Origin: Paratrimastix pyriformis
Lineage: Eukaryota > Preaxostyla > Paratrimastigidae
DNA length: 64,000 nucleotides
NCBI GenBank assembly: GCA_027972325.1
Contig: JAPMOS010000003.1
Span: 434,001 to 498,000 of the forward strand
Reading direction: 5' to 3'
The notes under the pieces were generated by a model. The model worked only from the letters and a program-made list of their open reading frames with translations. It made no database searches and was not told the DNA's origin. The translations under genes were made by a program, and so were the position numbers. Of this stretch, positions 1 through 14,757 are shown in pieces (within the stretch, counting starts at the first letter, position 1; each line of letters opens with the position of its first letter).

Positions 1-24
1 GGGGGGGGGGGGGGGGGGGGGGGG
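1..24. repeat. Poly-G tract (poly-C in dynein sense), intronic
   Basis: A run of 24 G opens the window, followed by G-rich GGGGA units. It lies downstream of the last visible dynein exon, so it is C-rich in the transcript. Confidence 0.9.
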
Positions 25-3000
25 AGGGGAGGGGATGCAGGCAGGAGTGAATGAGGAGGCAATATCGCTTCATCACCACCATCCAACCGTCGTCACAACA
101 TGGGGCGGGCGGGCGGGCGGGGATGGGGCACGGACGTCCTGCAGGAGGCGCGACCCGACGGCGGTGAGGGCCTGGCGGGACCACTCCTCAAAGACGTCCA
201 CCGTGCAGCAGTTGATCAGCGAGGGGAACTGCCGCAGCCGGTTGCGGAACCCGTCCCCGATGGGGCTCATGCAGAGCACCACGTGCACGTTGGCCCGGCA
301 GCGCTCCGTGAAGAAGGCGTACACGGCAGCGGGGCTGGTCGCCTGGCCGGCCGAGATGGCGTCCGGGGTCACCGCTTGCAGAACCTGGGGTGATGGTGAT
401 CAGGACGGTGATGGTGGTGGGTGGTGGGTGGTGATGATTGTGATTATGTTGGATGATTGTGATTATGTTGGATGATTGTGATTATGTTGGATGATTGTGA
501 TTATGTTGGATGATTGTGATTATGTTGGATGATGCCAGAGAGAGCACACCCCCCCATTTGACCACACGAGGTGTGCATCCCGATGATGGGGAGGATGCGG
601 AGTGCCGGGCGGCGGTGCGGACCTCCTCGTACTTGTCGGGCGGGAAGACGTTGGGCACGACGCCCGAGTTGAGGATGTTGTTCAAGTCCTCGAGCATCGT
701 CAGCTCGCTGGCCCCGCCCAGCAGGGCGTCGCTGAACAGGAAGACGACGGGCTTGTTGTCGCAGCCGGCCCGCCGGAAGAGCTTCTGCAGGTCCTCGCGC
801 CACTCGTTGACCCCGTAGCCCTTGGTGACCGTCACGGTGCGCAGCTCGTAGTCGGTCAGCGAGGTGGCCAGCCGGGTGAGCGACTGACGGCCCGACCCGC
901 CCACCCCGACCACCAGGCAGTGGCCCCGGGGCAGCCGGATGACCCGGGCGATGCGGGCCACGTGGCGGATGGCCTGCTCGAAGAGCACCAGGGCCATGGG
1001 GGACGAGGGGAAGATCGAGTTGTAGCTGGCCAGGGCCTGGCTCAGCGACTCCTCGACCGTGGCCACCGACTTGGCCTCGACGTACGTGCCCTCGTGCTCA
1101 AAGTCGCCGAAGATCAGGAAGGGCCGGTCCCCTACCACACAGATGCCAAGTCCGTCAGACAACCAGAGCGCAAAATGGCACGGGGGGCACGGGGCAGGAG
1201 GGCAGGCGGCACGGACCGAGGACGTCCGCGTAGGACTTCTGGAAGTACTTGTCGCAGACCCCGCTGAGCATCTCGCGGAACCACTTGTTGTCCTGCTCGC
1301 CCATGAGCCGGTCCCCGAAGACCCGCTCCACCTCGTGCAGCCACAGGCGCAGCATGGCGTCCTCGGCCCCGATGGCCCCCGGGTCGGCCATGCTGATGCC
1401 CTGGAAGACCTTCGACAGGTCGCGCAGGTTGAAGGTGTAGTGCGACTTGGACGGGGTCGGGCGCAGCTCGCGGCAGATGGTCGTGTACACCTCGACCACA
1501 CCTGTCCCCACCCACCCACCCACCCACCCAGCAACCAACACCAAGGTGGGACAGACGCGTCAGCACAGAGTAAAGTAAGGGGAACCGGAACTTGACCCCC
1601 GCCCGCCACTTTTCGCCCAACCGTGCGGCCAGCCAGCAACCCGCAGCCGGCATCGGGCAGAGCAGAGGCGGACCGTCGACGAAGGGCTCACCCAGGCGGC
1701 GCAGCGAGTAGGGGAACTTGGCCAGGAGCCAGGTGGCGATGGCCGAAAAGATCGACTTGAGGGTGCCCTGGTCCAGGTCGGGCAGGGCGAACCGCACCAG
1801 GTGCCGGGCCAGCCGACCCGGGATGGTGTTGCGGCCGCCCCCTGCACGCCCCACCCGAACCCGAACCGGCGACACACAGGCACACAAACACACGGGGTGG
1901 TGATGGGTCTGCACGCACAAGAACGGGGAGCCTCGCAGGAGCGAGAGCTGCCTCCACCAGCAGCAGAGCAGGGGTGGGGGGTGGGGTGCGGGTGCGGGTG
2001 CGGACCAGGGGGCGCCATGGCGGCCACGACGACCACGTCCTTGACGCGCCGGAAGGGCAGCTCCTTGTCCTTGCGGTTGTACCAGCCGCCCTGGTCGATC
2101 AGCTGGCGGAGGATCTCCAGGGGCGGCTGGGCGAAGTACCGCTCGGGTGCGGGCATGTTCAGGTCGTCCACGAAGGCCACCATCCGCTTGCCGGCCGGCG
2201 GCCCGAAGGTGTCCGCCCGGCGCTGGAAGAGCTTCCCGTCGATGATGTCCTGGGTCTGGTTGGCGCTGGTCTGGGCGCTGAAGTTCATGATGAGCGGCTC
2301 CCACCGCTTGGGCTCGAGGCCCTTCATCAGGTGCCGCATGATGGTGGCCGTCTTGCCTGTGCCCGTGGCCCCGCCCAGCAGCATGGGCATGCCGTGCTGC
2401 AGCAGGACGTCCAGCAGGTAGGTGTGCCGGACCGTGTCGATGGTGCTGACGATGATCTCGTGGAACTGGGCATTGTCCGGGATCGAGGGGATCGCCGTGC
2501 TGTTCATCCAGTGCACCCAGCCGTCCTTGGCCGCGTACACGTAGTCGAAGACGGTCCCGTCCTCGGGCATCGGCTTGGCCAACTTCAGCGGCTCCGGGGC
2601 GGCGCCAGGGGCGGATGCGGCGGCGCCCGGGGCAGCGGGGGCCGGGGCGGCAGCGGGGGCAGGGGCCATGGCTGCGGCGACCAGCTGGCGGAGCTTCTGC
2701 GAGAACTGCGGCCGGCCGGCCAGGGTGACGCAGGCCCCCACCGACCAGACCAGCGAGAAGAGGAAGACGCACTCGAGCCAGAGGGGCAGTGACTTGGTGT
2801 CGCGCGGGTCGCCCTCCTCGACCACCCGGGCGAAGACCGACTCGAAGACCCGGCACAGGTCGGCCACCTTGCCGATGTCCTCGTGGACCAGGGTCTCCTT
2901 GCACTGCTCCCGGACGAAGTCCAGCATGGGGCTCAGGAAGGCCTCCACCAGCCGGGTCAGCCGGGTGATGTACACGGGCGGCGGGGAGCCCGGGGCGGGC

Positions 3001-6000
3001 GCGGCGGCGGTGGCGACCACGGCGGCGTCGAGGTCGATGGGCTCGCCCTCGCCCCGCAGGATGGAGGTCATCCGGGCGATGCGGCGCTGCCAGTCGGCCG
3101 ACTTCTCGGCGAACTTCTGGGGGCAGAGCAGCCGGGGCAGCTGCTGCATCCAGCTGGTCAGGAAGGGCCGCCAGCCGAGGGCCTGGGGCTCCATGTAGAC
3201 CATGCCGCACCGGGAGACCGTGGCGGGCGAGGCCACGGCCAGGTCGGCCACCTCGAAGACCATCCGCATGCGGGGCGTGATCCCGATGACCTCGCGGTTG
3301 GGCAGGCAGAGCTTCTTGGTGTCATCCAGCACGGTGTTCATGTTCTCGATCCACAGGGCGTCCACGGGCCCGTCCATGACGATCCAGTGGTTGGTGGCGC
3401 TCGGGTCGGCGCTGCACTCGCGGACGACCCGGGCCAGGATGCCGTTGGTCCACTCGCCCGTCATCTGGTTGAAGGCCCCGTACAGCTGGCCCAGCTTGAT
3501 CGACTTGGGGTTGATCGTGTGCACGCGCACCTCCGGGAAGAGCCCCTCGGGCTGGGCGGCGTGGAGGCTGGTGAGGGCCCCGCTGAGGGTCTTGATGACC
3601 GATGACTTGCCCGACCAGGGCTGGCCCACCAGCATCATGCCGTGCCGCACCAGCACCGTCTCGTACATCTGGGTGCACTTGTACAGCAGCACCTCGGCCG
3701 GCTGGAGGCCCAGCTTGGTGGCGGTGGCCACGAGGGCCCCGTTGAGCTGGGTCCGGTCGGGCTGGGGCGGGTTGACCTCGGGGAACAGATCCCCGGTGAT
3801 GCCCGCGAAGAGGGGCAGGTCCTCGTTGAGGAACTTGGGCACGTTGACGTCGCGGAGGGCCGTCAGCACCAGCTCGGCCTCGGACAGGTCGGGCCGGCTC
3901 CGCTTGAGGCCCGCGGCGGCCGTCAGGGTGGTCTTGACGGCACGCATACCGTAGTCGTAGTGGTCCTGGGAGGAGAGCTGCTCGGAGGAGAGCCGGAAGG
4001 TGGCCACCATCTTCTGGGCCAGGGCGCGGCCCTCGGAGAAGCCATACGAGAAGAGCGAGATCTCGGCAATCAGGGCGTAGTCGGGGATCATCATGGCCAT
4101 GGGCCGGAAGAGGGCCTTCAGGTTATCGGGCAGCTCGGTACGGCCCGCATAGCCGGGGTTCATGGTGATGAAGACGGCGAAGGTCGGGTCGAGCTTGACC
4201 TCGGCCCCCAGGAAGAGGAAGGTGGGCTCCTTGGAGCGGACGGCCTCCTGGATGGTGGCGATCTGCTGGGCGATGACCGAGAGCACCTCCAGGTCGATGC
4301 GGTTGAACTCGTCGAAGCAGGCCCAGGCCCCCGAGTTGGCCAGGCCCTTGAAGAAGTTCGACATGGCGTCGGCGTTGAGGCCCTCCGAGCAGTTGAAGAC
4401 CACGCACTGCTTGGCCAGGGCCTTGGAGAGGTCCTTGCACGACTCGGTCTTGCCCGTCCCGGCGGGGCCGGCCGGCGAGCCGCCCAGGTTCATGGCCAGG
4501 GCCCCCATCAGGGTCATGTTGCACCGATCGGTCAGCGGGGTGATCACCAGCCGGCCCGTGTTGCCCAGGTACTCGAAGCCGTACTGCAGGTTGGCGGCCA
4601 CCTGCATCACCCGCACGGTGCCGTCCTGCCAGTAGTACCGCAGCTGGGAGACCCACTCGAAGGCCTCGATGGTGTCCACCTTGGCGCTGACCAGCTGCTG
4701 GACCACGTCGGCCGCGTGCACGTCCAGGGTCAGCAGGGCGCCCAGGGTGGTGCGCTGGTTGGGGGTCAGGTCGGACCGGACCAGGGTCACCAGGCCCGTG
4801 ATCTGCTTCTGGAGCTTCTCGTGCAGGGCCGCCAGGCCGCGGGGCCCCCGCCCAATGGCGTCGGCCACGGCCCGGGTCCATGTGATCATCGAGACGCAGA
4901 GGACCACCTGGCCGGGCCACTTGAGGACCCACTTCTCGCGGGCCGTCTGGGTGTAGTCCGTCAGCGAGTCGTAGATGATCTTCTTCAGGGAGCCCCGCAT
5001 GGCCCCCTCGACGGCGCTGAGCCAGTGCTCCACGTTGCCCACGGGGGGCACGCCCTTCTCCATGGCCACGACCTCCTCCTCGGCGCTGTGCATCTCGGTG
5101 ATGAGCAGGTGGCTGCCGGGCTTCTCCTTGTCCTCGATGCCGTGCTGCTCGAAGGTCAGCGCGAAGACCCCCTCGAAGGCCTTGCGCAGGTGCGGCTGGA
5201 CGGCCGTCGGGTCGCGGGTCTTGGCCAGGATCTGGAGCAGGTCCTCGTCGGCCAGGAAGTAGAACCGCGGGAAGGCCTGCCGCTTCCGCTCCAGGTAGGC
5301 GTCCAGCCGGCCCTGGATGTGGTCCAGGGTGGCGTTGCACTCGTTGAAGAGCTTCAGCAGGCCGGTCTTCTCGCGCTTCATGGTGGGGATGACCTTGGGC
5401 ATGTGGAGCACCTTGTCCTGGATGGCCCGCCAGCTCTGGTCGACCTGGGCGAACCGCTTGGCCTCCTCGAGGAGCTGCTTCTTGATGTCGTCCGAGGCGA
5501 AGATGGGCTCGAGGTACAGCCAGGCCATCTGGCACTTGAGCCACGCGTCGAGGGTGGCCCGGAGCAAGGTCAGCAGATCCTCCCACTGCTTGCGGCGCGA
5601 CTCGAGGAGCCCGATGTGCGGGTTGCCCCGCAGGTTCTGCACCTGGATGAGCTGGTCGTCGAGCAGCTGGATGATGTCCTCCGTGCCCCGCAGCACGTAC
5701 GTGCCGGTGTCCTTGTGGGGCAGCAGGTCGAACTCGATCGGCTTCCAGGCGTTCTCGTACCCGTTCAGGTCCACCTCGATCCGGTGCTGCCCACACGCGC
5801 AGACACACACCCGGACGGCACAGACCCACCCCGCCGCCAGAGAGATCCCCGAATTTGTGAAGCGGTCGGACAAGAGAGGCGGGAGGCAGGGGCAGATCGT
5901 CACGCCATCATCGCGCCATCATATCATCGCACGCCATCGTCGCACGCCATCGTCGCACGCCATCGTCGCACGCCATCATCGCACGCCATCATCGCACGCC

Positions 6001-9000
6001 ATCGCACGCCATCGTCACGCCATAATCCAATCATTCCGGCCGGCCAGGCAAGGAGGGAAGACGGAGGGCGGGGCTGCGGACCTCGGCCGATGCCTGGTTG
6101 GAGATGGTCATGAGGGCCTCGATGTGCTTCTCGATGCCCAGGGCCAGCAGCCGGTTGAGGGTCAGCGCCATGGTCGGGTGGGCCACCTCGGGGCAGCTGG
6201 TCTCGGCGGCCACCTTGACCCAGTGCCGCTCCTGCATGCCCTCCGTCCGCAGGGCCTGGATCAGCGGCAGGTGCTGCCGGATGCCCTCGGCACGGGTCTT
6301 GACGGCTGCCGCAACCTGCGCGCACGGTCAGCGAGCGAGCAGAGGGCGGGGCGGGGGGGCGAATTAAAAGAGATGATGATGATGATGCTGATGCTGATGA
6401 TAATGGCGGTGATGATGGCGGCGATGACGGCGATGATGATGGCAGTGATGGTGACGGTGAGGGTGATGATGATGGTAGGGGGGTGGGCGGGGGCTCTGCC
6501 GCGGGCCGGCGGACCTGTTTGGGCTTCTCGAAGACCGGGTCGCGGAACTGCTTGTTGGCCAGGCCGACCATGACCCGGATCCAGTCCTGGGTCGACCGGT
6601 CCACGTTGTCGTAGGTCAGGCCCGGGTCGAGGAAGGCCCCGTCGAACCAGACGTCCGCGTCGTGGGCCATCCGGGCGGCGGTCTCCCAGAGGATGCGGTA
6701 GGGCTCGAAGTTCTTGGCCAGGTCGGCCAGCTCGGCGAACTTGGAGTGCTCGCGCCACTTGAAGAGGTCCTCGTGGCGGTGGAAGATCTCGACCTTCTTC
6801 GTGGCCGCGGCGATCTTCTTCTGGAGCAGATCCACCCGGGGCGCGATCTCGTCCACCTGCGCATCAACACGGGCCATGTGAAATGGGAGACGGATGAAAG
6901 GGATGATGGTGATGGTGATCTGATGGTGATGGGACGGTGATGACAGGGCAGGTGGTGAAATGGGCTGGTGCTGTTGTAAAAACGGGGCGAGGCAAGGAGA
7001 GAGATGAATGGCAATGACAGCGCTGACGGGAAGGCGTGTCCATGGATGCCGATGGTTGTGTATCGACGGCAGGGATGGCAGGGATGGTGGGGCATGGGGG
7101 TGCGCCGGCCGGCCGGACCTCGGACAGGTCGCCGTATGTGATGAGCCGGTCGCACTCGGCCTTGAGGCCCTCGAGGGACCCGTTGAAGGACTGCACGCTG
7201 GCCCGGTGCTCGTCCTCCAGCTCGCGCCGCTTCTGGTCGAGCCGCATCCGCCGCTCGTCCTTGACCGCCTCCAGCCGCTGCGCACAGAGGGCAGGGACCG
7301 GAGAGGGGCGGCGTGAGCACCAGTGGGGATGGCGGTGGGGATGGGCAGGGGGCCGGAGAGAAAAGGGCGGGTCCAGGGCCAGCAGCAGCAGGAGTGCAGT
7401 GGGATGGGCAGGGAGAGAAAAGGGCAGGTCCAGGGCCAGCAGCAGTCGCAGCAGGGGCAGTGGGGATGAGCAGTGGGCCCGAGAAAAGGCGGGTCCAATG
7501 AGGCGGCGGATGGGTGCTGGCTGGTTGGGCGGGGTGGGCGGACCTTGGGCCAGCTGCGGGCCAGGCAGAGGTTGGCGAAGGTGGGCTCGCGGAGGGTGCG
7601 GTGGTAGACGTCGGTGAGCAGCTCGGCGATCTTCTGCACGCGGAGGAGCTCCTCCTTGAGGCGGCGCGAGGTCTCGTCGATCTTCTCCAGCTTGGCCAGG
7701 AAGTCGAAGCACTCCTCGACCGTGCTCGGCTCGCGCTCCAGGGCCCCGATGAAGGTCTCGTAGGTGCGGCAGGTGACCCGGTTGCTGGCGTCCAGGGCGC
7801 CCTCCAGCCGGCGGACGACCCGCACGAGGGACTGCTCGATGACCTCGTGCAGGCGGGCCTTGGCCGGGCTGACGTCCAGCAGGAAGAGGCCCACCTCGAG
7901 CTGGTCGTCGGCCAGGTTGGTCACCCGCTCGTCCAGGTCGTGCCAGGCCTGCATCTCCCCCTGCAGGGCAGCGATCTCGCGGGCCAGCAGCTCCTCGGTC
8001 GAGGGCTCCTCGACGGGCACAGGGGCGGGGGCCGCCGTGGGGGCCGCCTCGGCAGGCTGCTGCTGCTGCTGCTGGTCGGGGGCGGCCTTGGGGTCCTCGG
8101 TGCGGTTGGTCTCGGCCCCCGAGCGGGCCGTCAGCGAGCCGGCCGTGGCGGACTCGTCCCCGTCGCCCGGCTGGATGACCCGGGCCCCCTTGGTGGCGGC
8201 CCGCTCCTTGGCGGCCTTCTCCTTGGCGGCCCGCTCGGCCGCCAGGCGCTCCTCCTCCTCCTGCACCTCGATGAAGTGCCGCGGGGCCGGGTAGGGGGCC
8301 GTCTCCAGCAGCCGGCGCACCTCGGCCAGGGCCTCGTCGAAGAGGGACAGCACCTTGCGGGGCGGCACGAGGGACAGCTCGACCCCCTCGGCGACGGAGG
8401 CCCGCAGGGAGCGGATCTGGGGGTCCATCCGGGCGGTGCTGCTCAGCCAGCGGGCCGTCAGTTGGGCGTACTTCGAGAAGAGCGGGATCTCCAACTGCGG
8501 TGGGGCGCGCGGTGGGTGGGTGGGAGCAGGAGGAAGACGGGGTGAGGAGGAGGTATGCGACGACGGGGGATGGTCAGCACGGCGGCCCATCCGTCAACCC
8601 CCCCTCGCACCATCACGTAGAAGCGAGACGATACCAAGGGGCGGCCCACCCAATATTGGGCGTGATGTGCAGGCCGATCTCATGGCAAGCGCATCGGGGT
8701 GTGGGTTGGGGTGGGGAGGTGGGGAGTGTCGACGGTGTCTGTGTCTGTGAGTCTGTGAGTCTGTGAGTCTGTGAGTCTGTGAGTCTGTGAGTCTGTGTGT
8801 GCAGACCCTGGGGAAGTCATCCGCGCCGACGGTGACGAGCCGGTCGACCATGGCCACCAGGGCGGCCGACAGGCTGGCCGGGCTGGGCACCAGCTCCAGC
8901 TGGTAGGCGCCCAGCTCGTCGGGCCGCGGGTGGGCCGTGGCCGGGGGCGTGTGCACAAGCAGCCGCAGGGCCCCGTCGATCTCCACCACGGGGGGAACCT

Positions 9001-11875
9001 GCTGCTGCACGGGCGGGGGCGCCGGCTGGTCACTGGAGGGCGCCGGGGCCGGGGCAGCCAGGGACCCGCCCGGGGTGGGCGGGGGCGTCTGGCCGGTGGG
9101 TGCCGGGGCGGCCGGGGCCGGGGCCGGGGCGGCCGGGGCGGCGGCGACGGGGGCGGGCTTGGGGGGAGCCGTGAGGAGGTCGAGGAGGGCCTGGGGCCGC
9201 TCGAGGACCAGCGAGAGCAGGAAGAGCGGCTTGTGCTCCGAGGGCGGCGCGCAGAAGCGGCCCTCGGGCATCAGCCAGAGCCGCTGCTCGCCGGCCGGCA
9301 CGCGGACGAGGCGCTGGTGGGCCGCCCGGCGGCGGATCATGGCCTCCAGCTCGAACACATCCTCGGGGTTGCCCGCCCCCTTGCTGGCGGCCCCGGCGGC
9401 GGCCGCGGGGCCCGCGGCGGCGGTGGCAGCAGCGGCCTTGGGCTCAGGCCGTGCATCCGGGTTGAGCTTCTGCATGTGCAGGGCGCGGGTCTGCAGCACC
9501 CGGTCGGCGGCCCGGGCCCCGGTGTCCCGCTTGGCCGAGCCTGCCCGGTTGCCCGAGGCGGCGCGGGCCTTCTGCTGGGCGAGCTTCTCCTTGTCGAGGC
9601 GCTCCTTGTCGAGGCGCTCCTTCTCCTGCCGCTCGGCCTCGAGCCGCTCGGCCTCAAGCCGCTGCCGCTCGGCCTCGGCCTCGGCCTCCTTCTGCAGGCG
9701 GACCCGCTCCTCCTCCTGGGCCTTGCGGGCCGCCTCGAGCTCGTCGGCGAAGTCGGTCAGGTAGGGCCGGTACCGGCGCACCACCAGGTCCGCGTACAGC
9801 TCGACCGACCGCAGGACCAGGGCATGCAGCTGCGGGGGATGGGGGGCGGGGATGGAGGGCAGCGGAATGCGGGGATGAAGACGGCGGGGCAGAGAGGGGC
9901 ATGTGACATCGATGCAGAGATGCAGAAGGTCGGGCTCGCGTCTGAGAAGGCATTTTCCCCTCGGTCTGAAGCATGCCGTCGATCCATCCATCCATGTGTC
10001 CCGCATCCTGGCGATGGGCGCGGGCAGGGGGGCGGGCGGGCGGGCGGGGTGCACGGACGTGCTCCCTGAGGTAGCAGTCGGCCAGGGTGGTGAAGCGGCC
10101 CTGCTCGGTGGCCCTGAGCAGCTCCGACATGAGGCACTGCTCGGCCATCTCCAGCTGGTGCACCCGCGAGAGCTGGTCGACGTCCACCACCACCGTCTCC
10201 GCGGGGGCTGCCGGGGCCGGGGCCGCAGGGGCCGCCCCGCCGGGGGCGCTGGCCGTGGGCAGGGAGGCGTGGCTGGCCATGAGGGACCGCCGCTGGCGGC
10301 GCTCGGAGGACTGCAGGAGAGGGAGCAGCGGCGGGGTGGGACGGGGAAGGGATGGTGGGAATGGGAGGAGCGGGGTGATGGTGGGGGCGGGATGGTGAGC
10401 ATGCTCCTGCGAGCGGCGAGGGCACCTGGCTTTGTGGCCCGACGGGAGGGAGGGAGGGGGGTGCGGCGGGGCGGGGCGGGGAGCGGACGTGTTCGCTGTG
10501 GAGGCTGCCCTCGGGCTGGCCGCTGCGTGAGGTCTGGTCGCCCGACAGGGACTGGTTGGTGGCCAGCTGCTGGGGGCCGGGGCCCGGGGGGGCCTGCAGG
10601 GGGGCGCCCGCCTGCTGCTGGGCCGTGGGCTGGGGCATGGCGCCCCAGGCGGCGTTGGCCTGCAGGACGGCTGCGGCCCGGTCGATGAAGTTGGCCCGGG
10701 GGGTGCGCAGGGCCGTCCCGGGGGGAGCCCCGGCGGCGGTGGCGGCATCGGGGGCGGCCAGGTCGATGGGCGGGTTGGGGATGCTGATCGGGGGCGGCTT
10801 CAGCGGGCCCTGGCTCGGGTTGGACGAGACTGCACCACACCCGGTCATCAAGACAGACGGCGGTGAGTGCATGGGTGGGTGGGGGGTGGGGTGATGGGAG
10901 TTGGGGACGGACGTCGGGACTTGTTGCCCATGGCGGGCGAGGACCCGTCGCTGGTGAGGGTGCCCTGCGAGAGCACCGTCGAGAGGCCGCGCAGATCTGG
11001 GGCGGATGCCCGCCCAGCCGCACAGGCAGACACACGAGACACCGTAAGCCAACGCATATGGGGAATGCAAGCCTAACCACGGGACGGGGGGTGCGAGGCG
11101 AGGCGAGGCGAGGAGGCGAGGCGGAGGGGGCGCCGATGGCGGACCGGGTGCGGGGCTGCCGCGGGCCGAACCCTGGCCCAACTGCTGGGTCGACTGGTCC
11201 CGGGCCACCCCCGGGGCGGGCGGGGGCAGCATGGCGCCCACCCCGCCGGCGGGCAGGCTGTAGTAGCGCTGGACCAGGGCCGCGTACTCGGGGGGCAGCG
11301 AGCCGGCCTGGCGCAGGTGCTGCACGGCCTCGCGGACCTCCTCCCGGATGGCCTCGATCCCCACGGGCGGCATCAACTTCAGCATACGGTGGGCAAGACC
11401 AGGGAGCCATCTGTCATGGGGGGGGGGGGGGGGGGGGGGGGGGATGAGATGGAAGGAAGCCTCCGACCAAGCACCAGACCATCCCGCCAACACACGACCG
11501 CGCCATCTCGCATCACACAGGGTCGGGATGGCGGGGCGGGTGATGCGACCACCGACCTGCTGAGGATCTGCTTCTTGACCCGGGCCGCGTACCGGCCCTC
11601 GTGCAGCCAGAAGAGGGCCACCTCGATGGGCAGGGCCGCCCCCAGGCGCCGCATGCGGAGGTCGATGAAGAGCAGCCCCAGCCGGCCCATGTCGATGCCC
11701 GTGTGCTCGATGGGACCCACCTCGTGGCTCCGCAGCCCGCCCACACCCGTCTGGCGCTGTGTGTGTGTGTGTGTGTGGGGGGATTAGGTTGGCAGAGGGT
11801 CGTCAGGGAGCTGGAAGGAACGAGCTGAAACACAAGGTGCCGACGGGTTGGGTCGGCTTGCGTGAGGTTGACTGG

Positions 11876-11922
<47 letters not shown>

Positions 11923-14710
11923 GGGACGGGTCGGCGGGGGCTGAGGGGCGGGACGGGCCTCGAGGGCGGCCAGCTGGCGGTCGAGGGAGCTGTGGGTCTT
12001 GCGGAAGTCGATCTCGTCCTCGGGGTCCTCCTGCTCGGCCGGGTCCATGTCGAACTCGTCGTCCGACTTGGGCTCCTCCTCCTGCACAGGGTGAGGTGGG
12101 GTAGAGGTGTGAGGTGTGAGGTGTGAGGTAGAGGTGTGAGGCGCGGCGAGACAAGATGGCGTGGGGAGGGCAGGGCAGGCATGGCTGGCTGGCTGGCGGA
12201 CGTGTGTGTCGATGATGCCGAGCTCCTCCTGCTTCTTGCGCCAGGCGACCAGCTTGGGGTCCTCGGGCGGGTGCAGCGGGTACTGCGTCTGGACGGCCTT
12301 CAGCCGCCCCGTGGCGAAGTACTGCTGCCAGAGGGTCTGCATCAGCTGCAGCGCTTGCAGGTAGGGCGCCTGGTGGCCGGCGTTGTCATGATCCAAGCAT
12401 CGTCATCATCCGATCAACAAGAACAACAAGAACAACAACAAGCAACAACAACAAGCAATCATCATCACCAGCATTCGCATCATCAACAACATCACAACAG
12501 CGCGGGTGAGAGTCGTGTAAAATGGTGGGCGTTTGGCGAATGGGCAGTCGCCGGGGGGCCGCGTGCGTGTGCGTGCTGTGGGCCGGGGTGTGCGGCGGAC
12601 CTGGGCGATGAACATGGCCGGGACGACCTGGTTGCGGACGGCCTTGAAGTCGTACGGGGCGTGGGGCAGGACGCCCTTCTCGGGGGCGGGCGGCGGGACG
12701 GGCAGCTCGGGAAGATGCAGCGGGGCGAGCAACGTCCGGCAGTCCGGATCACGCAGCTTATACTGGGGGCCGGGAATGATGATGCGACAGAGGAGGTGGG
12801 GGAATGTCAGGGTCTGGCGGTCTGGTGCTGGTCATGGGCTGGTATGGCTGGTCATGGGCTGGTCATGGGCCGGGGGCCGGGGGGCCGGGGGGCATGACGG
12901 CTGACCTCGACGATTGCCTTCTTGCCCGCGAAGACGTACTGGGCGCGGGCCTCCGAGAGCGCGTCCACCACGGCGGGCACGTGGGCCGTCGGGTAGACGG
13001 CGGCCGCCAGGCGGACGACCCGCTCGCAGACCTCGGTGGGCATCGTCACGATGTCCGCGTCCAGCCGCGACTGGACGTAGTTGTGGAACCGCTGCGCACG
13101 GCACCGAGCCAGGGCGTGGGGAGGAGGGCGCGAGGAGGGAGTGAGCGAGGTGAGTGAAGCCCCATTCCCCTCCGATTTTCCAGCCCCTCGCCCCCGTTCT
13201 TCCCGCCCGGTGACTGCTTTGCTATCGCTCGCTGTCTGTCTGTCTGTGCTGCAGGCTGTCTGTGGCTGGGGGGGCGGACCATGCGGGACTCCATCAGGGC
13301 GCGGAGCTCCTTGGCCCTGCGGACGCGCTCCTCGAACCGGGTCAGGAACTCATCCTCGAAGACCAGGTTCAGCCTGGGGGGAGCCGTCGTGAAGGGGATG
13401 ACGGGGTGTGACGACCATGGGGATGACAAGGCGGCGGGTGGGGTCGCTGGGACCGGGGGAGCAGACAGACCGCTGGACGAACTTGGTCTTGCCCGTGCGC
13501 ATCCAGCGGATGGTGTAGGTGTTCTCGATGGGGCTGAAGGCCACCACCTCGCAGGGCTCCCACCGGTAGACATACCGCTGCTCGCCCTCGGCCGCGCCGG
13601 CCGGCCCGCGACTGGGCGCCGACGCGGGCGCGCGGGGGGCGCAGAACCGACTGTAGGCCCGCAGGTAGGGCTGCGCGGGGCACGTAACCCGACATGGATG
13701 ATGATGACGGACGGTGATGATGATGATGATCATATGAGTGAGGTCAGGACATGGGCATAGGATGACGCAGCCCCTCTCCCGCCACTGCTGGGCCCGGATC
13801 GGCGGGATGGGGGGGGGGGGGGGGGGGGGGGGGGGGAGGCACTGAGCGGACGAGCTCCTCGACGATGGCCGCCTGGGTGGATGCCTTTGCCTGGGCGGCG
13901 CGGCGGTCGTTCTCCAGGCGGCGCCGGATGACCTCCTTCTGGTGGGGGTCGAAGTCGGCCTCCTCGTCGAAGAACTCCAGCGGCAGCACGCCGCTCAGCT
14001 GGTCCTGAGATCGGGGTAGCGGTCGGGGGGGAGGGAGGGGCAGGCCGACGATGGGGGTGAGGTTCGCACCGGGGTGATGATGCCTGTTGAGCGTGTCTCC
14101 GACTCGAGCTGGTGAACGAGATGCCCGTGCTGTGTGGGGGCATGATGGCGGACCTGGTTATCGTAGAGCCCGTCCAGGCCGACCTGGCTGGCGTCCATCC
14201 CGGAGACCCCGAAGACCTCCCGGGCCCGGAGGGGCTGCCCCTGGGGCCCCAGCATGGCCGTACGCGTGGGGGACGGCGCGGGCGAGCCGGCAGGCTGGCC
14301 GGCCGCCTCGGGTGGGGGCAGGTCGGGGGGCTGTGGGCTGGCTGCCGAGGAGATGATCACCCCGTCGGCGCTGGCCGTCAGGTCGGGCATCTCGGGGGCC
14401 GCGGCGCGGGGGCTCGGCCGGCGGGCGCCCGTGGATGAGGGCCGGGGGCGCGTGGCGTAGAGCGCCTCGAAGCGGGGCGGCTGGGGCGGGTGCGGCGAGG
14501 CGGCCGAGTCTGGACCAGCGCAGCGTGGAGACGATGAGATGAGGTGAGATGGGCTGGTGGGTGGGTGGGTTCAAAAATCATAGCTGGAGGGCTGGCCGTC
14601 GGCCGCATCACGCGCCTGGCCCACCCCACCCACCCATCCGCCCGCCTTTCCCTCTGGAAGCCGCCCACCCACACCTGGGGGGGAGTGCCGGGGGGGGGGG
14701 GGGGGGGGGG

Positions 14711-14757
<47 letters not shown>

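Noticed and set aside
3642-6113. 823-codon open frame on the + strand across the dynein exons
   Set aside because: It is the complement of conserved dynein AAA1-AAA2 and linker coding sequence; high GC at third positions removes stops from other frames.
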